Under the pieces are notes generated by a model. The model did no database searches, was not told the origin of the DNA, and saw only the letters and a list, made by a program, of their open reading frames with translations. DNA of 64,000 bases. Origin: Cyclobacteriaceae bacterium. Its GTDB lineage: Bacteria; Bacteroidota; Bacteroidia; Cytophagales; Cyclobacteriaceae. Shown in pieces: positions 51,682-60,743 of this stretch; positions within the stretch are counted from its first letter, which is position 1; every line of letters begins with the position of its first letter. The stretch covers positions 1 through 64,000 of the forward strand of contig JANQSI010000016.1 of assembly GCA_028284125.1 (NCBI GenBank). The letters run 5' to 3'. A program made the translations under genes and the position numbers.

Positions 51682-51725
51682 ACAGCTTTGTCATCATTGA
51701 AACATTCCTATATGTAGCACCTTTC

Positions 51726-51733
51726 TACCTTTG
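51726..51733 (+). promoter_or_regulatory. -7 box of the glycosyltransferase operon
   Basis: TACCTTTG matches TAnnTTTG and lies 23 bp before the GTG start at 51757. A TTG at 51697-51699 might be the -33 element but the distance (26 bp) is longer than usual. Confidence 0.5.
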
Positions 51734-51756
51734 CGCCCTTATAAAAAATCCACCAA

Positions 51757-52449
51757 GTGGAAAAACCAGATATAAGGGTCATAATTCCGGCTTTCAATGA
51801 GCAAAATGCGGTTGGTCTCGTCATTGACGAAATTCCCAAAGATTGGGTCTCCGAAATTATTGTGGTCGATAATGGATCAACGGATGATACCTTTTCTCAA
51901 GCTGAATCTAAAGGAGCTACTGCTATAAAAGAGCCGGTACGGGGCTATGGAAATGCTTGCCTTCGCGGTATGAAGCATATTTCTGATTCTACAACACAAC
52001 CCGATATTGTCGTTTTTCTTGATGGAGATCACTCGGACTATCCTGAGCAATTAATTGATTTAGTTCAGCCGATTTTAGAGAATAAAGCTGATATGACCAT
52101 TGGCTCCAGAGCTCTTGGCACTAAGGAAAAGGGTTCTATGACACCACAGCAGATATTCGGAAATTGGTTAGCGACTACATTAATCAAATTGTTTTATGGT
52201 GTCAAATTCACAGATTTAGGTCCTTTTAGAGCCATCCGATATGAAAGCCTCCTGACAATTGGTATGCGGGACCGAACTTATGGGTGGACTGTAGAGATGC
52301 AATTAAAGGCAGCTAAGCTAAATTTGCGGACACTCGATGTTCCTGTGAATTATCGTCAGCGTATTGGTGTTTCAAAAGTGAGCGGCACGGTGAAGGGTAC
52401 ATTGGGTGCAGGTTATAAAATCTTGTATACGATTTTCAAATATTTGTAA
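51757..52449 (+). CDS. Glycosyltransferase family 2, dolichol/polyprenyl-phosphate type
   Basis: 230 residues starting with GTG. The GT-A fold is clear: VIIPAFNEQNAVGLVIDEIP, IIVVDNGSTDDT, FLDGDHSDYPEQL and IGSRALGTKEKGSMTPQQ, then LGPFRAIRYESLLTIGM and YGWTVEMQLKAAK. It lacks the C-terminal membrane helices of larger members. Enzymes of this type transfer a sugar from a nucleotide donor onto polyprenyl phosphate. It is the first of five genes that overlap or lie within 3 bp. Confidence 0.9.
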   Translation: MEKPDIRVIIPAFNEQNAVGLVIDEIPKDWVSEIIVVDNGSTDDTFSQAESKGATAIKEPVRGYGNACLRGMKHISDSTTQPDIVVFLDGDHSDYPEQLIDLVQPILENKADMTIGSRALGTKEKGSMTPQQIFGNWLATTLIKLFYGVKFTDLGPFRAIRYESLLTIGMRDRTYGWTVEMQLKAAKLNLRTLDVPVNYRQRIGVSKVSGTVKGTLGAGYKILYTIFKYL

Positions 52450-52452
52450 GTA

Positions 52453-53910
52453 GTGGAGTGGTTAATAATTAGCATATACGGACTCACACTGATGATCATT
52501 TGTCTCTTCAGTTTGGGCCAATTTAACCTTGCCTGGCACTACTTGAAAGCTAAGAAAATTCGTGAAGATGAATTAGTTGGACTTTCTGACTATCCTACCG
52601 TCACCGTTCAGCTTCCGATATTCAATGAAAAATACGTGGTTGAACGTTTGATAGACGCTGTTGCTGCGATCAACTATCCAAAGGAAAAATTAGAGATCCA
52701 AGTATTAGATGACTCCAATGATGAGACAGTTGATATTGTGGCCGATAGAGTAAAGCATTATAAAAATCTTGGAATCGATATTTCTCACATTCAGCGACCT
52801 GACAGAGTCGGATTTAAGGCTGGCGCATTGCAGTATGGCATGTCAAAAGCAAAAGGAGAATTCATGGCAATTTTTGATGCCGATTTCGTTCCCAAGCCTG
52901 ATTTTTTATTAAAAACGCTACCAAGATTCAAAAGCGATAAAGTTGGGATGGTGCAAACCAAATGGACCCATTTGAATACGGATTACGGCGCTCTAACCAA
53001 GATTCAGGCGTTCTGGCTAAATGCACATTTTACAGTTGAACAAAAGGGACGCGAGCATGCGGGAAGTTTCATCAACTTTAACGGCACTGCCGGAGTCTGG
53101 AGAAAATCGTGTATTGAAGATGCCGGAGGTTGGCAACATGATACCTTAACCGAAGACCTTGACTTAAGCTACCGAGCTCAATTGAAAGGTTGGAAATTCG
53201 TCTATCGGGAAGAGGTCGAATCACCTGCTGAATTACCGGTGCTTATCCCAGCAGTAAAATCTCAACAATACCGATGGAACAAAGGTGCCGCTGAAACAGC
53301 CAGAAAGACGCTACGAAAAGTGCTTACTTCAAATATTCCTACTAAGCACAAAATCAGAGCTGTTTTTCACTTGTTAAATAGTTCGGTTTTTCTCCTACTT
53401 TTGATTGCAGCTGTATTATCCATACCGATGCTTTACATCAAAGAATACAATCCTAACCTTGGGTTGGTCTTTGATTTTGGAAGCATTTTTCTCGTTGGCT
53501 TTTTGGCTATGGGATTCTTCTATTGGGTTTCCGCAAAAGCCACACACCCGGAGTATACGTTCAGATATTTCATGTTCAACTTCCCAATCTTCCTGGCATT
53601 CTCAATGGGAATGGCCCTTCATAATTCGATTGCGGTCTTGGAAGGCTATCTTGGAATTAAAACTCCATTCGTCCGAACACCAAAATTCAACGTAAAATCA
53701 AAAGGTGATAGTTGGAAAGGAAATATTTACCTGAAAAAGGTTTTTACTCCTGTTACGCTAATGGAGGGAGTTTTAGCGGTTTATTTTGTTTACGGAATCT
53801 TTTCTGGTCTAAAATTGGAAGATTACGGACTTCTCTTATTTCACTTGATGTTGGCCATAGGTTTTACCTATGTGTTTCTTCTTTCTGTGAAACCAATTAG
53901 GCATGCGTAA
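52453..53910 (+). CDS. Membrane glycosyltransferase family 2, cellulose-synthase-like
   Basis: 485 residues, GTG start 3 bp after the previous stop. One N-terminal helix, a cytosolic GT2 domain with the processive-type motifs (VLDDSNDET, FDADFVPKP, TLTEDLDLSYR, QQYRWNKG), and four to five helices at the C-terminus. The motif set D, DxD, TED, QxxRW is that of polysaccharide or glucomannan/ceramide-type synthases. The product is unknown. Overlaps the next gene by 8 bp. Confidence 0.9.
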   Translation: MEWLIISIYGLTLMIICLFSLGQFNLAWHYLKAKKIREDELVGLSDYPTVTVQLPIFNEKYVVERLIDAVAAINYPKEKLEIQVLDDSNDETVDIVADRVKHYKNLGIDISHIQRPDRVGFKAGALQYGMSKAKGEFMAIFDADFVPKPDFLLKTLPRFKSDKVGMVQTKWTHLNTDYGALTKIQAFWLNAHFTVEQKGREHAGSFINFNGTAGVWRKSCIEDAGGWQHDTLTEDLDLSYRAQLKGWKFVYREEVESPAELPVLIPAVKSQQYRWNKGAAETARKTLRKVLTSNIPTKHKIRAVFHLLNSSVFLLLLIAAVLSIPMLYIKEYNPNLGLVFDFGSIFLVGFLAMGFFYWVSAKATHPEYTFRYFMFNFPIFLAFSMGMALHNSIAVLEGYLGIKTPFVRTPKFNVKSKGDSWKGNIYLKKVFTPVTLMEGVLAVYFVYGIFSGLKLEDYGLLLFHLMLAIGFTYVFLLSVKPIRHA

Positions 53911-55213
53911 AGAGCATCCACTCGGATTCTACAGTTTTGTCTTTGTTTTTTCCTTAGCCATTTTTTCAATTGGAAATCTCATTGAGCGAGACCAATCCGT
54001 TTTCTTGTTGCTAGCCTATGTCAGTGCATTTGCGGCGTACCTGTTTCTGCAAAAGGAAAAAGAATCTTTCCGATTCCTCTTCGGTTTAGGAGTTTTCGTC
54101 AGGCTATCGCTGTTCTTTTCCCTACCCTCTCTGTCGGATGATGTTTTCAGATTCATTTGGGACGGAACATTACTAAACAACGGTATTCATCCTTTTGATA
54201 ACCTCCCAGGTTTCTATCTCGATAAAGACATCCCAGGAATCTCGCAAGGGCTTTATAATAAACTCAATTCACCAAATTATTTTACCATTTATCCACCCAT
54301 TAATCAGTTTATTTTCTGGCTTGGAGCGACTATAGGTAACGGAAGTTGGTTGATATCTACCAATATCATGCGGGTGATTCTATTAGCAGCAGAAATTGGT
54401 GCTTTTTGGCTGATGGTGCAGTTACTCAAAAAGTATAATCGCTCTTCTAACCTCGCTTTTTGGTATTTCTTAAATCCATTAGTCATTCTTGAGTTTGTTG
54501 GTAATATTCATTTCGAGGGGTTAGTCATTTTCTTTCTTCTCGCGGGACTGTATTGGTTCGATAATTCCAGAAAGCTTCTATCCGGGTCAGCATTCGGCTT
54601 AGCAATTGGAACCAAGCTTTTGCCATTTATCTATATGCCTTTTCTATTTATTTATGGTCTGCGCAATAAGAAATGGATGGTTTCAATCATTGCGGGCTTC
54701 ATTGCAATTCTCACGTTGCTTCCAATGGTGAATCAAAGTTTCATTGAGGGAATGCAGAATAGTCTCAATTTGTATTTTCAAAAATTTGAATTCAATGCTA
54801 GCTTCTATTACGTCGCTAGAGAAATCGGTTACTGGATCTACGGTTATAACAAGATCGCTCAAATCGGGCCACTGCTCTCGGTGTTGGCAATTGTTTCAAT
54901 TCTTGGAATTTCTGTTGTCGCGGTTATCAAAAAATGGTCAGTTCCAAAGGCATTTTTATTCATCTTGTTTTGCTATCTCTTGTTCGCGACAACTATTCAT
55001 CCATGGTATACCGTTCCACTTATTGCATTCGGAATTCTTTCTGGCTACTATTTTCCAATTGTCTGGTCATTTATCATTTTCATCACCTACTTAGGGTATT
55101 CATCGGAAGGGTTTCATTTGCCATTAAGTTGGGTTGTGATCGAGTATTTAGTTGTCGCAATAGCTTTAATTTTGGAGCTGAAAGAGAAAACACTATTAAT
55201 TAACAAAAAGTGA
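53903..55213 (+). CDS. Polytopic membrane glycosyltransferase (GT-C type, mannosyltransferase-like)
   Basis: 436 residues, about eleven to twelve membrane helices. After the first helices comes LPSLSDDVFRFIWDGTLLNNGIHPF: an Asp pair before an R-x-x-WDG pattern on the first large outer loop is typical of lipid-linked-sugar-dependent GT-C enzymes such as MptB/GT87 relatives. Further conserved features are YPPINQFIFWL and FGLAIGTKLLPFIYMPF. It probably uses the polyprenyl-phosphate sugar made by the first gene of the operon. The stop overlaps the next start by 4 bp. Confidence 0.8.
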   Translation: MRKEHPLGFYSFVFVFSLAIFSIGNLIERDQSVFLLLAYVSAFAAYLFLQKEKESFRFLFGLGVFVRLSLFFSLPSLSDDVFRFIWDGTLLNNGIHPFDNLPGFYLDKDIPGISQGLYNKLNSPNYFTIYPPINQFIFWLGATIGNGSWLISTNIMRVILLAAEIGAFWLMVQLLKKYNRSSNLAFWYFLNPLVILEFVGNIHFEGLVIFFLLAGLYWFDNSRKLLSGSAFGLAIGTKLLPFIYMPFLFIYGLRNKKWMVSIIAGFIAILTLLPMVNQSFIEGMQNSLNLYFQKFEFNASFYYVAREIGYWIYGYNKIAQIGPLLSVLAIVSILGISVVAVIKKWSVPKAFLFILFCYLLFATTIHPWYTVPLIAFGILSGYYFPIVWSFIIFITYLGYSSEGFHLPLSWVVIEYLVVAIALILELKEKTLLINKK

Positions 55214-55701
55214 AGCGATATCTTTCCCTGTTTTTCCTAACAATCGGTAGTATTCTTACTGTTTACAGTCAAAAAACCTTTGATGAAAAAATGAACAGTT
55301 TGTATAAGCGCACTGTTCCACTAATCGGTACTTTGGAATTGAAGGAGAAATCCAATGTGATCTTATTGGATACCAGATCACCCGAAGAATTTGAAGTAAG
55401 TCACATTGAAGGTGCACAAATGATTGATTATGACAATTTCAAAAAGACAGATGTGAAAAACATAGATAAAAATGCGGAGGTGATTGTTTACTGCTCTGTT
55501 GGTTATCGAAGCGAGCGAATTGGTGAAAAGATGCAGAAGATGGGGTTCACCAACGTAAAGAATTTATACGGAGGTATTTTTGATTGGAAAAATCAGGACC
55601 AGGAAGTTTTGAATAAAAAAGATCAACCTACTGATAGCATACACACCTATAATAGGGCATGGTCGCAGTGGTTGTATAAAGGAATTAAAGTTTATGAGTG
55701 A
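55210..55701 (+). CDS. Secreted rhodanese-domain protein
   Basis: 163 residues, GTG start overlapping the previous stop. A signal peptide (MKRYLSLFFLTIGSILTVYSQ) and one rhodanese domain (VILLDTRSPEEFEVSHIEGAQMIDYD, active-site loop VYCSVGYRSERIG with its Cys, NLYGGIFDWKNQ). It would act in the periplasm on sulfur transfer or as a redox protein. Its place inside a glycosyltransferase operon is common in Cytophagales but unexplained. Confidence 0.9.
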   Translation: MKRYLSLFFLTIGSILTVYSQKTFDEKMNSLYKRTVPLIGTLELKEKSNVILLDTRSPEEFEVSHIEGAQMIDYDNFKKTDVKNIDKNAEVIVYCSVGYRSERIGEKMQKMGFTNVKNLYGGIFDWKNQDQEVLNKKDQPTDSIHTYNRAWSQWLYKGIKVYE

Positions 55702-56335
55702 TAGTTTACTAATGATCTTCGTCAAAAACCTGATCCCGGGAACGGTGAAGACAAGATTGGCAGAAGAAATTGGGATGGATGCAGCGATGGATGTGTATAT
55801 GGAACTCGTCAGATACACAAAAGAGGTTGCTGATAAAATCATAACCGATAAGACGGTCTACTACTCTGAATATGTAGAAATCGAAGACATTTGGGATACC
55901 GACAAATACTCTCTGAAAGTTCAAAAGGGCAATGATCTTGGCGAAAAAATGATGAATGCTTTCGATGAGGCTTTTGATTCTTATAACAAGGTGGTCATCA
56001 TCGGAAGCGATTGCTATGATCTCACACCAAAAATTATAGCTGGTGCTTTCGAAGCTTTAGAAGACAATGATCTCGTAGTGGGCCCAGCAAAAGACGGAGG
56101 CTACTATCTGCTCGGAATGAAAGAGCACCTGCCTCAGCTTTTTCAAGAAAAAACTTTTAGCACGGATAAGGTTTTGCAAGAGCTACTTGAAGAAGTGGAA
56201 AATCTTGAGCTCTCGGTTCACAAATTGGAAGAATTGTATGACATTGACACCATGCAGGATTTAAAAGATGCAGGAATCGAGTTGCAAACGGAAGAAGAAG
56301 ATTTTGAAGGTACAGAAGGAGAAGACAATTTCTAA
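55694..56335 (+). CDS. TIGR04282/DUF2064-type glycosyltransferase
   Basis: 213 residues, 8-bp overlap with the rhodanese gene. The start LLMIFVKNLIPGTVKTRLAEEIG and the later VVIIGSDCYDLTPKII and VVGPAKDGGYYLLGMK are the signature of the TIGR04282 family, a GT-A/CofC-like fold. The family was named for arsenosugar biosynthesis; the radical SAM partner ArsS is not here, so that role is not supported in this operon. The C-terminus is a 20-residue acidic tail (EEEDFEGTEGEDNF). Convergent with the Omp85-type gene, overlapping by 4 bp. Confidence 0.88.
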   Translation: MSDSLLMIFVKNLIPGTVKTRLAEEIGMDAAMDVYMELVRYTKEVADKIITDKTVYYSEYVEIEDIWDTDKYSLKVQKGNDLGEKMMNAFDEAFDSYNKVVIIGSDCYDLTPKIIAGAFEALEDNDLVVGPAKDGGYYLLGMKEHLPQLFQEKTFSTDKVLQELLEEVENLELSVHKLEELYDIDTMQDLKDAGIELQTEEEDFEGTEGEDNF

Positions 56336-57585
56336 AAGTACTGTCCCAAGCCTAACACAAACCCATTCACTTCTGGCTGTTGAAGATTAAATCCGTAATC
56401 GATTCTTAAGATCGCATTGAAAATTTTCTTGTGAATAAGCCTAATTCCGCCACCAGCGAATAGTACGAAATTGTCACTGTTGGTGAAGTCCGAGAATTCC
56501 CCGCCGGGATTGCGCCAAGAACCCATATCCGAAAAAAGGACACCTTGAATAGCAGTCTTGTTTCTATCTCTCAAAGTATGCCGATGCTCTACATTCAAAA
56601 TAATGGCGCCTGTTCCACGATCCACGCGATTACCAACACCGCGAATGTTTAAATAGCTGTCAAGAACAAAAGGGGCAAATGGACTTTCTTCATTGCTGCT
56701 TAAGCCCAATCTCAAGCGGGAAGCAAAATTTCCTTTTTCTCCAATTCTCTTAAATTTTTTGAAGTCATGAAAAAAGATATAAAAAGCAGGATCTGTGTCT
56801 AAGGATTGAACAGTCTGTCCGTTCAATTGGATATTCCAGCCATCAATGTAGTAGAAATGATAGTTGGTTCTGTTCCAGGTGACACTGACCTTACCCAAGA
56901 GTTTATTCTTATCCACTTCATCTGGTGCTCCTTCAACAGGATTAGTGGTCGAGCGCTTGAAGTTTTCCGTAAAAAAAGCGCCACCAAATTCAATTCGATC
57001 AGTGAAGTTCAAATGTTTCATCCCAGTAGCTCCAACTGTGTAATTGGTGTATCGGTATTCCACCTCGTTATTTCCAAAAAATAGAGGTTCGAGTGTTGCC
57101 CATCGGATTAGATTCAAATTGAGCCCCCATGTTGACTTTTTGATCCGATCAAAGGTTAAGTGCGTAGCAAAGGAACTTCGATCATAGTATTGATAGTAAC
57201 TCACAAACTTATTTCCTCTTCCACCAAGGTTTACTTCTGTAGCACCCACTTGAATCCAGAAGTTTTCCTCAATCCCACCAAAGCTGAAAATTGGCAATAA
57301 TGTGTGCAGCTCTTCACAAACAAAATTCACAACATACCCTCCTTCGGTCTGTGTTACCTCAGCAGTGGCATTTGCAAACATTTCTAGGTTGACAATTCTT
57401 TGCTTATCCTGCTCAACCTTTTTTGGATCATAAAGACTGCCTGGTTTTGATTCAATGAACTGAAGAATGTAATCTTCTTTAGTTTTTCTCAGACCTTCAA
57501 ACTTTACAGAAACAATCTCGCTACTCTGTGCAAAAACACCAACCATTAAATGGAATGCGCATATGAAAACCAGGTTTCTAAGCAT
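56332..57585 (-). CDS. Small BamA/TamA-type outer-membrane protein
   Basis: 417 residues with signal peptide (ending GVFAQ). One POTRA-like domain (about 22-95: VSVKFEGLRKTKEDYILQFIESKPG) and a beta barrel of Omp85 type with LNIRGVGNRVDRGTGAIILNVEHRH, where RGV-x-NR is the lid-loop-like motif, ending in GLGQYF with a C-terminal Phe. A single POTRA makes it a minimal member; most BamA have five. It may assemble or export one specific partner. No partner gene is evident beside it. Confidence 0.85.
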   Translation of the reverse strand: MLRNLVFICAFHLMVGVFAQSSEIVSVKFEGLRKTKEDYILQFIESKPGSLYDPKKVEQDKQRIVNLEMFANATAEVTQTEGGYVVNFVCEELHTLLPIFSFGGIEENFWIQVGATEVNLGGRGNKFVSYYQYYDRSSFATHLTFDRIKKSTWGLNLNLIRWATLEPLFFGNNEVEYRYTNYTVGATGMKHLNFTDRIEFGGAFFTENFKRSTTNPVEGAPDEVDKNKLLGKVSVTWNRTNYHFYYIDGWNIQLNGQTVQSLDTDPAFYIFFHDFKKFKRIGEKGNFASRLRLGLSSNEESPFAPFVLDSYLNIRGVGNRVDRGTGAIILNVEHRHTLRDRNKTAIQGVLFSDMGSWRNPGGEFSDFTNSDNFVLFAGGGIRLIHKKIFNAILRIDYGFNLQQPEVNGFVLGLGQYF

Positions 57586-57672
57586 GATAAAAGTCCCAAG
57601 CCAAATTTATGGCTTATATAGTTCCCTTTTGCCTAGATCAGTTGCAGAATGCTGTAGAAGTCTTAGAAAGAA

Positions 57673-60339
57673 CTATTCATATCTCAAAGACTCAATAGGG
57701 TTTGACGTAGAAGCTTTCCAAACTTTTGCAAAAATTGAAGCAAGAGCAATTATTACAGATGCTAAGCCACCCAGACCATAAACCCACCATGAAATTTCTG
57801 TCTGATAGGCAAAATCTTCAAGCCATTTGCTAATTGCAAAATATGAAAGTGGAGTTGCTATTGCGAATGAAACTAAGATGAGGATCACAAACTCTCGCGA
57901 GAGAATAGATCCAATTTGAAGAACTGAAGCGCCAAGTACTTTTCGAATCCCCATCTCTTTTGATTTCTGAACGATCGTAAATGAAATTAATCCTATTAGA
58001 CCTAGGCAGGAAATGAAAATCGCGAGTCCTGTAGCCAGGGATGCTAGTTTTGAGGTTTTTCTTTCAGATTCGTAAAATTTACTTACCGTCTCATCCATGA
58101 AATTAATAGTCAAGGGAATTTCTCCATACACTGCATCCCATTTTTCCGTCAGCTTGTCAATGGTTCGTTCCAACTGGTCGCCGGAACCTGCTTTCATAGC
58201 TATGCACCTGTTGGATTCATTATATCTCAACATCAGTGGTTGAATTGGATGATGCATAGACCTGAAGTGAAAATCCTCCATTACACCTACCACGCGATAA
58301 TCCTTTTTGTTGAGCTCTAGGTTCAGGCCAATAACATCGCGCGGCATTTCGAAACCTAGGTCCTTCATGAATGTTTCGTTAATCAACATCTCGTTTGCTG
58401 ATTCATTTGGTCTCAAATTGGTCCCGGCAAGTAATTCGATTCCATAAAAATGAAGGTAACTGGTATCACCAGACTTCTGGTGTGGATTTAACATAAGTTC
58501 ATCTTCGCCTTTTTGGTATTTGACCGTATTAGTAGAATAACCATTCTGAACGGGTGGAGCTCCATTCATACTTATTTCCTGAACCTCAGGAATACGTGCA
58601 ATTTCATTCAGTAATAACTCCTTTTTTTCATCCGTTTCATACCAAGGGGTAAAAAGGTAAATCACTCCTTCTTCCTCGAATCCGAGTTCTTTGTCTAGCA
58701 TAAAGGAAATCTGCAAGACGACAGCAAAAGTTACGACAATCAACAACTGTGAGAACAGGAATTGAAACGAGATAAGTGCTTTCCTCAGCCAGGAACCCCT
58801 CATACTCGTTGATTTCAAATTAAATCCAGATTTTAAGGCTTTGATAGGCACAAATGAGGAAGTAATCCATGAGGGATAAGCTCCTGCTAGAAGACCTACG
58901 CCGAAAGTCAAGAGAATTAGGAGAAACCAAAAACCAATATCTTGGTAACGCAGAACAGCTCCTTCCGGAACAAACTCGTCAAAAAAAATCAATCCATAAT
59001 GAGCAAGTGGAATCGAAATGATGACAGCAAAGAAGGTAATTAAAACACTTTCAGTTAGAAATCTGCCAACCAAGTGGAATCGGCCACTTCCCAACACTTT
59101 CCGAACCCCAACTTCCTTCGATTTATTGGTCGACTGAACCGTTTCAAGATTGATAAAGTTGAAAACGGCTATCAAGAGCAAAAAGATTGCTACAATTGAT
59201 AGAACCGTCAATGTTGGTTTGTGAGTAGATGATCCGGAATAATCAAATATCCCAAAATCTTGATTGTAGTGAAGGTCTGCTAGCGGTTGTAAATTATAGC
59301 TTTGAATCCAGTCTTGCCCTTCATTTTGCTCTTGAACATACTTGTCTAACTCGTCCATCTGTGAAAGCACATCTTCATAGTTGGATTCGGGATGGAGTTT
59401 GATAAAAAGTTGGGATGAGCTATTTGTACTTGACCAATCATCACTACCAAATCTTTCTTTCAACCAGGAGGCAGAAATGGAGGGATAGGAAATAAATTCA
59501 GTGAATCCGAAATCATTTGCATACTCAGGTGCTCGCACAATACCAGAAACGTACACTTTCAAAGAGTCCCGATAGATAATTTCCTTATCCATCATCCCCT
59601 GATAGTTTTTGTTTCCAAAATATTTTTCTGCTTGTGAAGCGGTTAGTACCACTTTAAATGGATCTCTCATTGATTCTTTCGAACCAACAATCCAATCATC
59701 AAGACTGACAAGATCAAAATAAGACTCATCCGCCAAAATGATGGTTCTCTGTCTACCCATATCTTCTTTCACATCCTCCTTGTAGATACTCACCTTTGCG
59801 CTGAAATTATGAAAAGGAGAAACTGTTTCCATTCCAGTAAAAGTTTCTTTCACATGACCTGAAACAGGGACTGCAACACCCCGGTTAGTGGACTTGAAGG
59901 AACCACTGAAACTTGAGGTTATTCTGTAAATTCGATTAGCGTCTGGAACTTCTTTGTTGAAGCTTAGCTCATACTGGACAATCGTATAAATCGAGAGAAA
60001 TGAAGCTATGCCAATGGCTAACCCAGCAATGTTTATCACAGAAGTATTCTTGTGCTTTAAGAGGTTCCTCCATGTAATAAGAATATTGTGCTTTAAAAAC
60101 ATGAACAAACCATCAATCAATCCTTTATTTTTCATTTTTTTCCTTTTTAGTGCATAAGACCTGAAATTCTTGACTACCAACCACCAATAAAAGATCTTCG
60201 AATATTTCTTTCCTCGCTCCCGAATAAACTCATTGTAAACCTCACATAAATCGCCCTCGATTTCCTCAAGTCTTTCCTCGCTGCAGTAAAATCGCAGGAG
60301 TTTCAAAGCGCGCCTGGGAGGATTCGAAAATTCACTCAT
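57673..60339 (-). CDS. ABC transporter permease with N-terminal permease prefix domain
   Basis: 888 residues. The first 70 (FSNPPRRALKLLRFYCSEERLEEIEGDLCEVYNE) form the permease prefix domain found in Bacteroidota, then MacB-type periplasmic and FtsX-type membrane parts repeated twice (GLAIGIASFLSIYTIVQYE, EVGVRKVLGSGRFHLVGRFLTESVLI, KEMGIRKVLGASVLQIGSILSREFVILI). About eight helices. No ATPase is encoded here. The PadR gene overlaps its start by 4 bp, so the regulator and permease are one operon, as elsewhere in this phylum. Confidence 0.93.
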   Translation of the reverse strand: MSEFSNPPRRALKLLRFYCSEERLEEIEGDLCEVYNEFIRERGKKYSKIFYWWLVVKNFRSYALKRKKMKNKGLIDGLFMFLKHNILITWRNLLKHKNTSVINIAGLAIGIASFLSIYTIVQYELSFNKEVPDANRIYRITSSFSGSFKSTNRGVAVPVSGHVKETFTGMETVSPFHNFSAKVSIYKEDVKEDMGRQRTIILADESYFDLVSLDDWIVGSKESMRDPFKVVLTASQAEKYFGNKNYQGMMDKEIIYRDSLKVYVSGIVRAPEYANDFGFTEFISYPSISASWLKERFGSDDWSSTNSSSQLFIKLHPESNYEDVLSQMDELDKYVQEQNEGQDWIQSYNLQPLADLHYNQDFGIFDYSGSSTHKPTLTVLSIVAIFLLLIAVFNFINLETVQSTNKSKEVGVRKVLGSGRFHLVGRFLTESVLITFFAVIISIPLAHYGLIFFDEFVPEGAVLRYQDIGFWFLLILLTFGVGLLAGAYPSWITSSFVPIKALKSGFNLKSTSMRGSWLRKALISFQFLFSQLLIVVTFAVVLQISFMLDKELGFEEEGVIYLFTPWYETDEKKELLLNEIARIPEVQEISMNGAPPVQNGYSTNTVKYQKGEDELMLNPHQKSGDTSYLHFYGIELLAGTNLRPNESANEMLINETFMKDLGFEMPRDVIGLNLELNKKDYRVVGVMEDFHFRSMHHPIQPLMLRYNESNRCIAMKAGSGDQLERTIDKLTEKWDAVYGEIPLTINFMDETVSKFYESERKTSKLASLATGLAIFISCLGLIGLISFTIVQKSKEMGIRKVLGASVLQIGSILSREFVILILVSFAIATPLSYFAISKWLEDFAYQTEISWWVYGLGGLASVIIALASIFAKVWKASTSNPIESLRYE

Positions 60340-60671
60340 GACAAATTCTGCCAGGCAACTTCTGGAATTTGGCTTCTCAGTTTGTTCCTGATCTCACTTG
60401 CTTTTGCTAATGCAACCTTCCCAGCTTTTGAAATCGTGAAGATTCGTTTCCTCTTTCCGCCACGGATCTTCGCCATATCACCCATCCTTGAATTCAATAG
60501 TCCCTTTTCTTCAAGTCTGTAAACAGCCGAATGAATTGAGCTTATGGTGATTTTCCTGCCGGATTGTTTCGAGAGTTCTTTCTGTATGGCAACACTATAT
60601 GCGTTATCATACAGAATGCCCACGGTTAACAAAACCAACTCTTCAAATTCACCTAGGTTAGTGCCTTTCAT
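60336..60671 (-). CDS. PadR-family regulator
   Basis: 111 residues, a short winged helix of the PadR type (LGEFEELVLLTVGILYDNAYSVAIQKEL, SSIHSAVYRLEEKGLLNSRMGD, GGKRKRIFTISKAGKVAL). It overlaps the permease gene start by 4 bp and is expected to repress its own operon. The region 60672-60743 upstream is short and AT-rich. Confidence 0.93.
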   Translation of the reverse strand: MKGTNLGEFEELVLLTVGILYDNAYSVAIQKELSKQSGRKITISSIHSAVYRLEEKGLLNSRMGDMAKIRGGKRKRIFTISKAGKVALAKASEIRNKLRSQIPEVAWQNLS

Positions 60672-60743
60672 TACATTAATTTCGTAAATGTAAGTAAAAT
60701 AACGAAGGATGATTAGAAAGGTTTGAAAGAGCCTATAAGATTG

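Noticed and set aside
55694-56335. Arsenosugar biosynthesis operon
   Set aside because: The TIGR04282 enzyme is present, but no ArsS-type radical SAM protein or other arsenic gene is in the operon.
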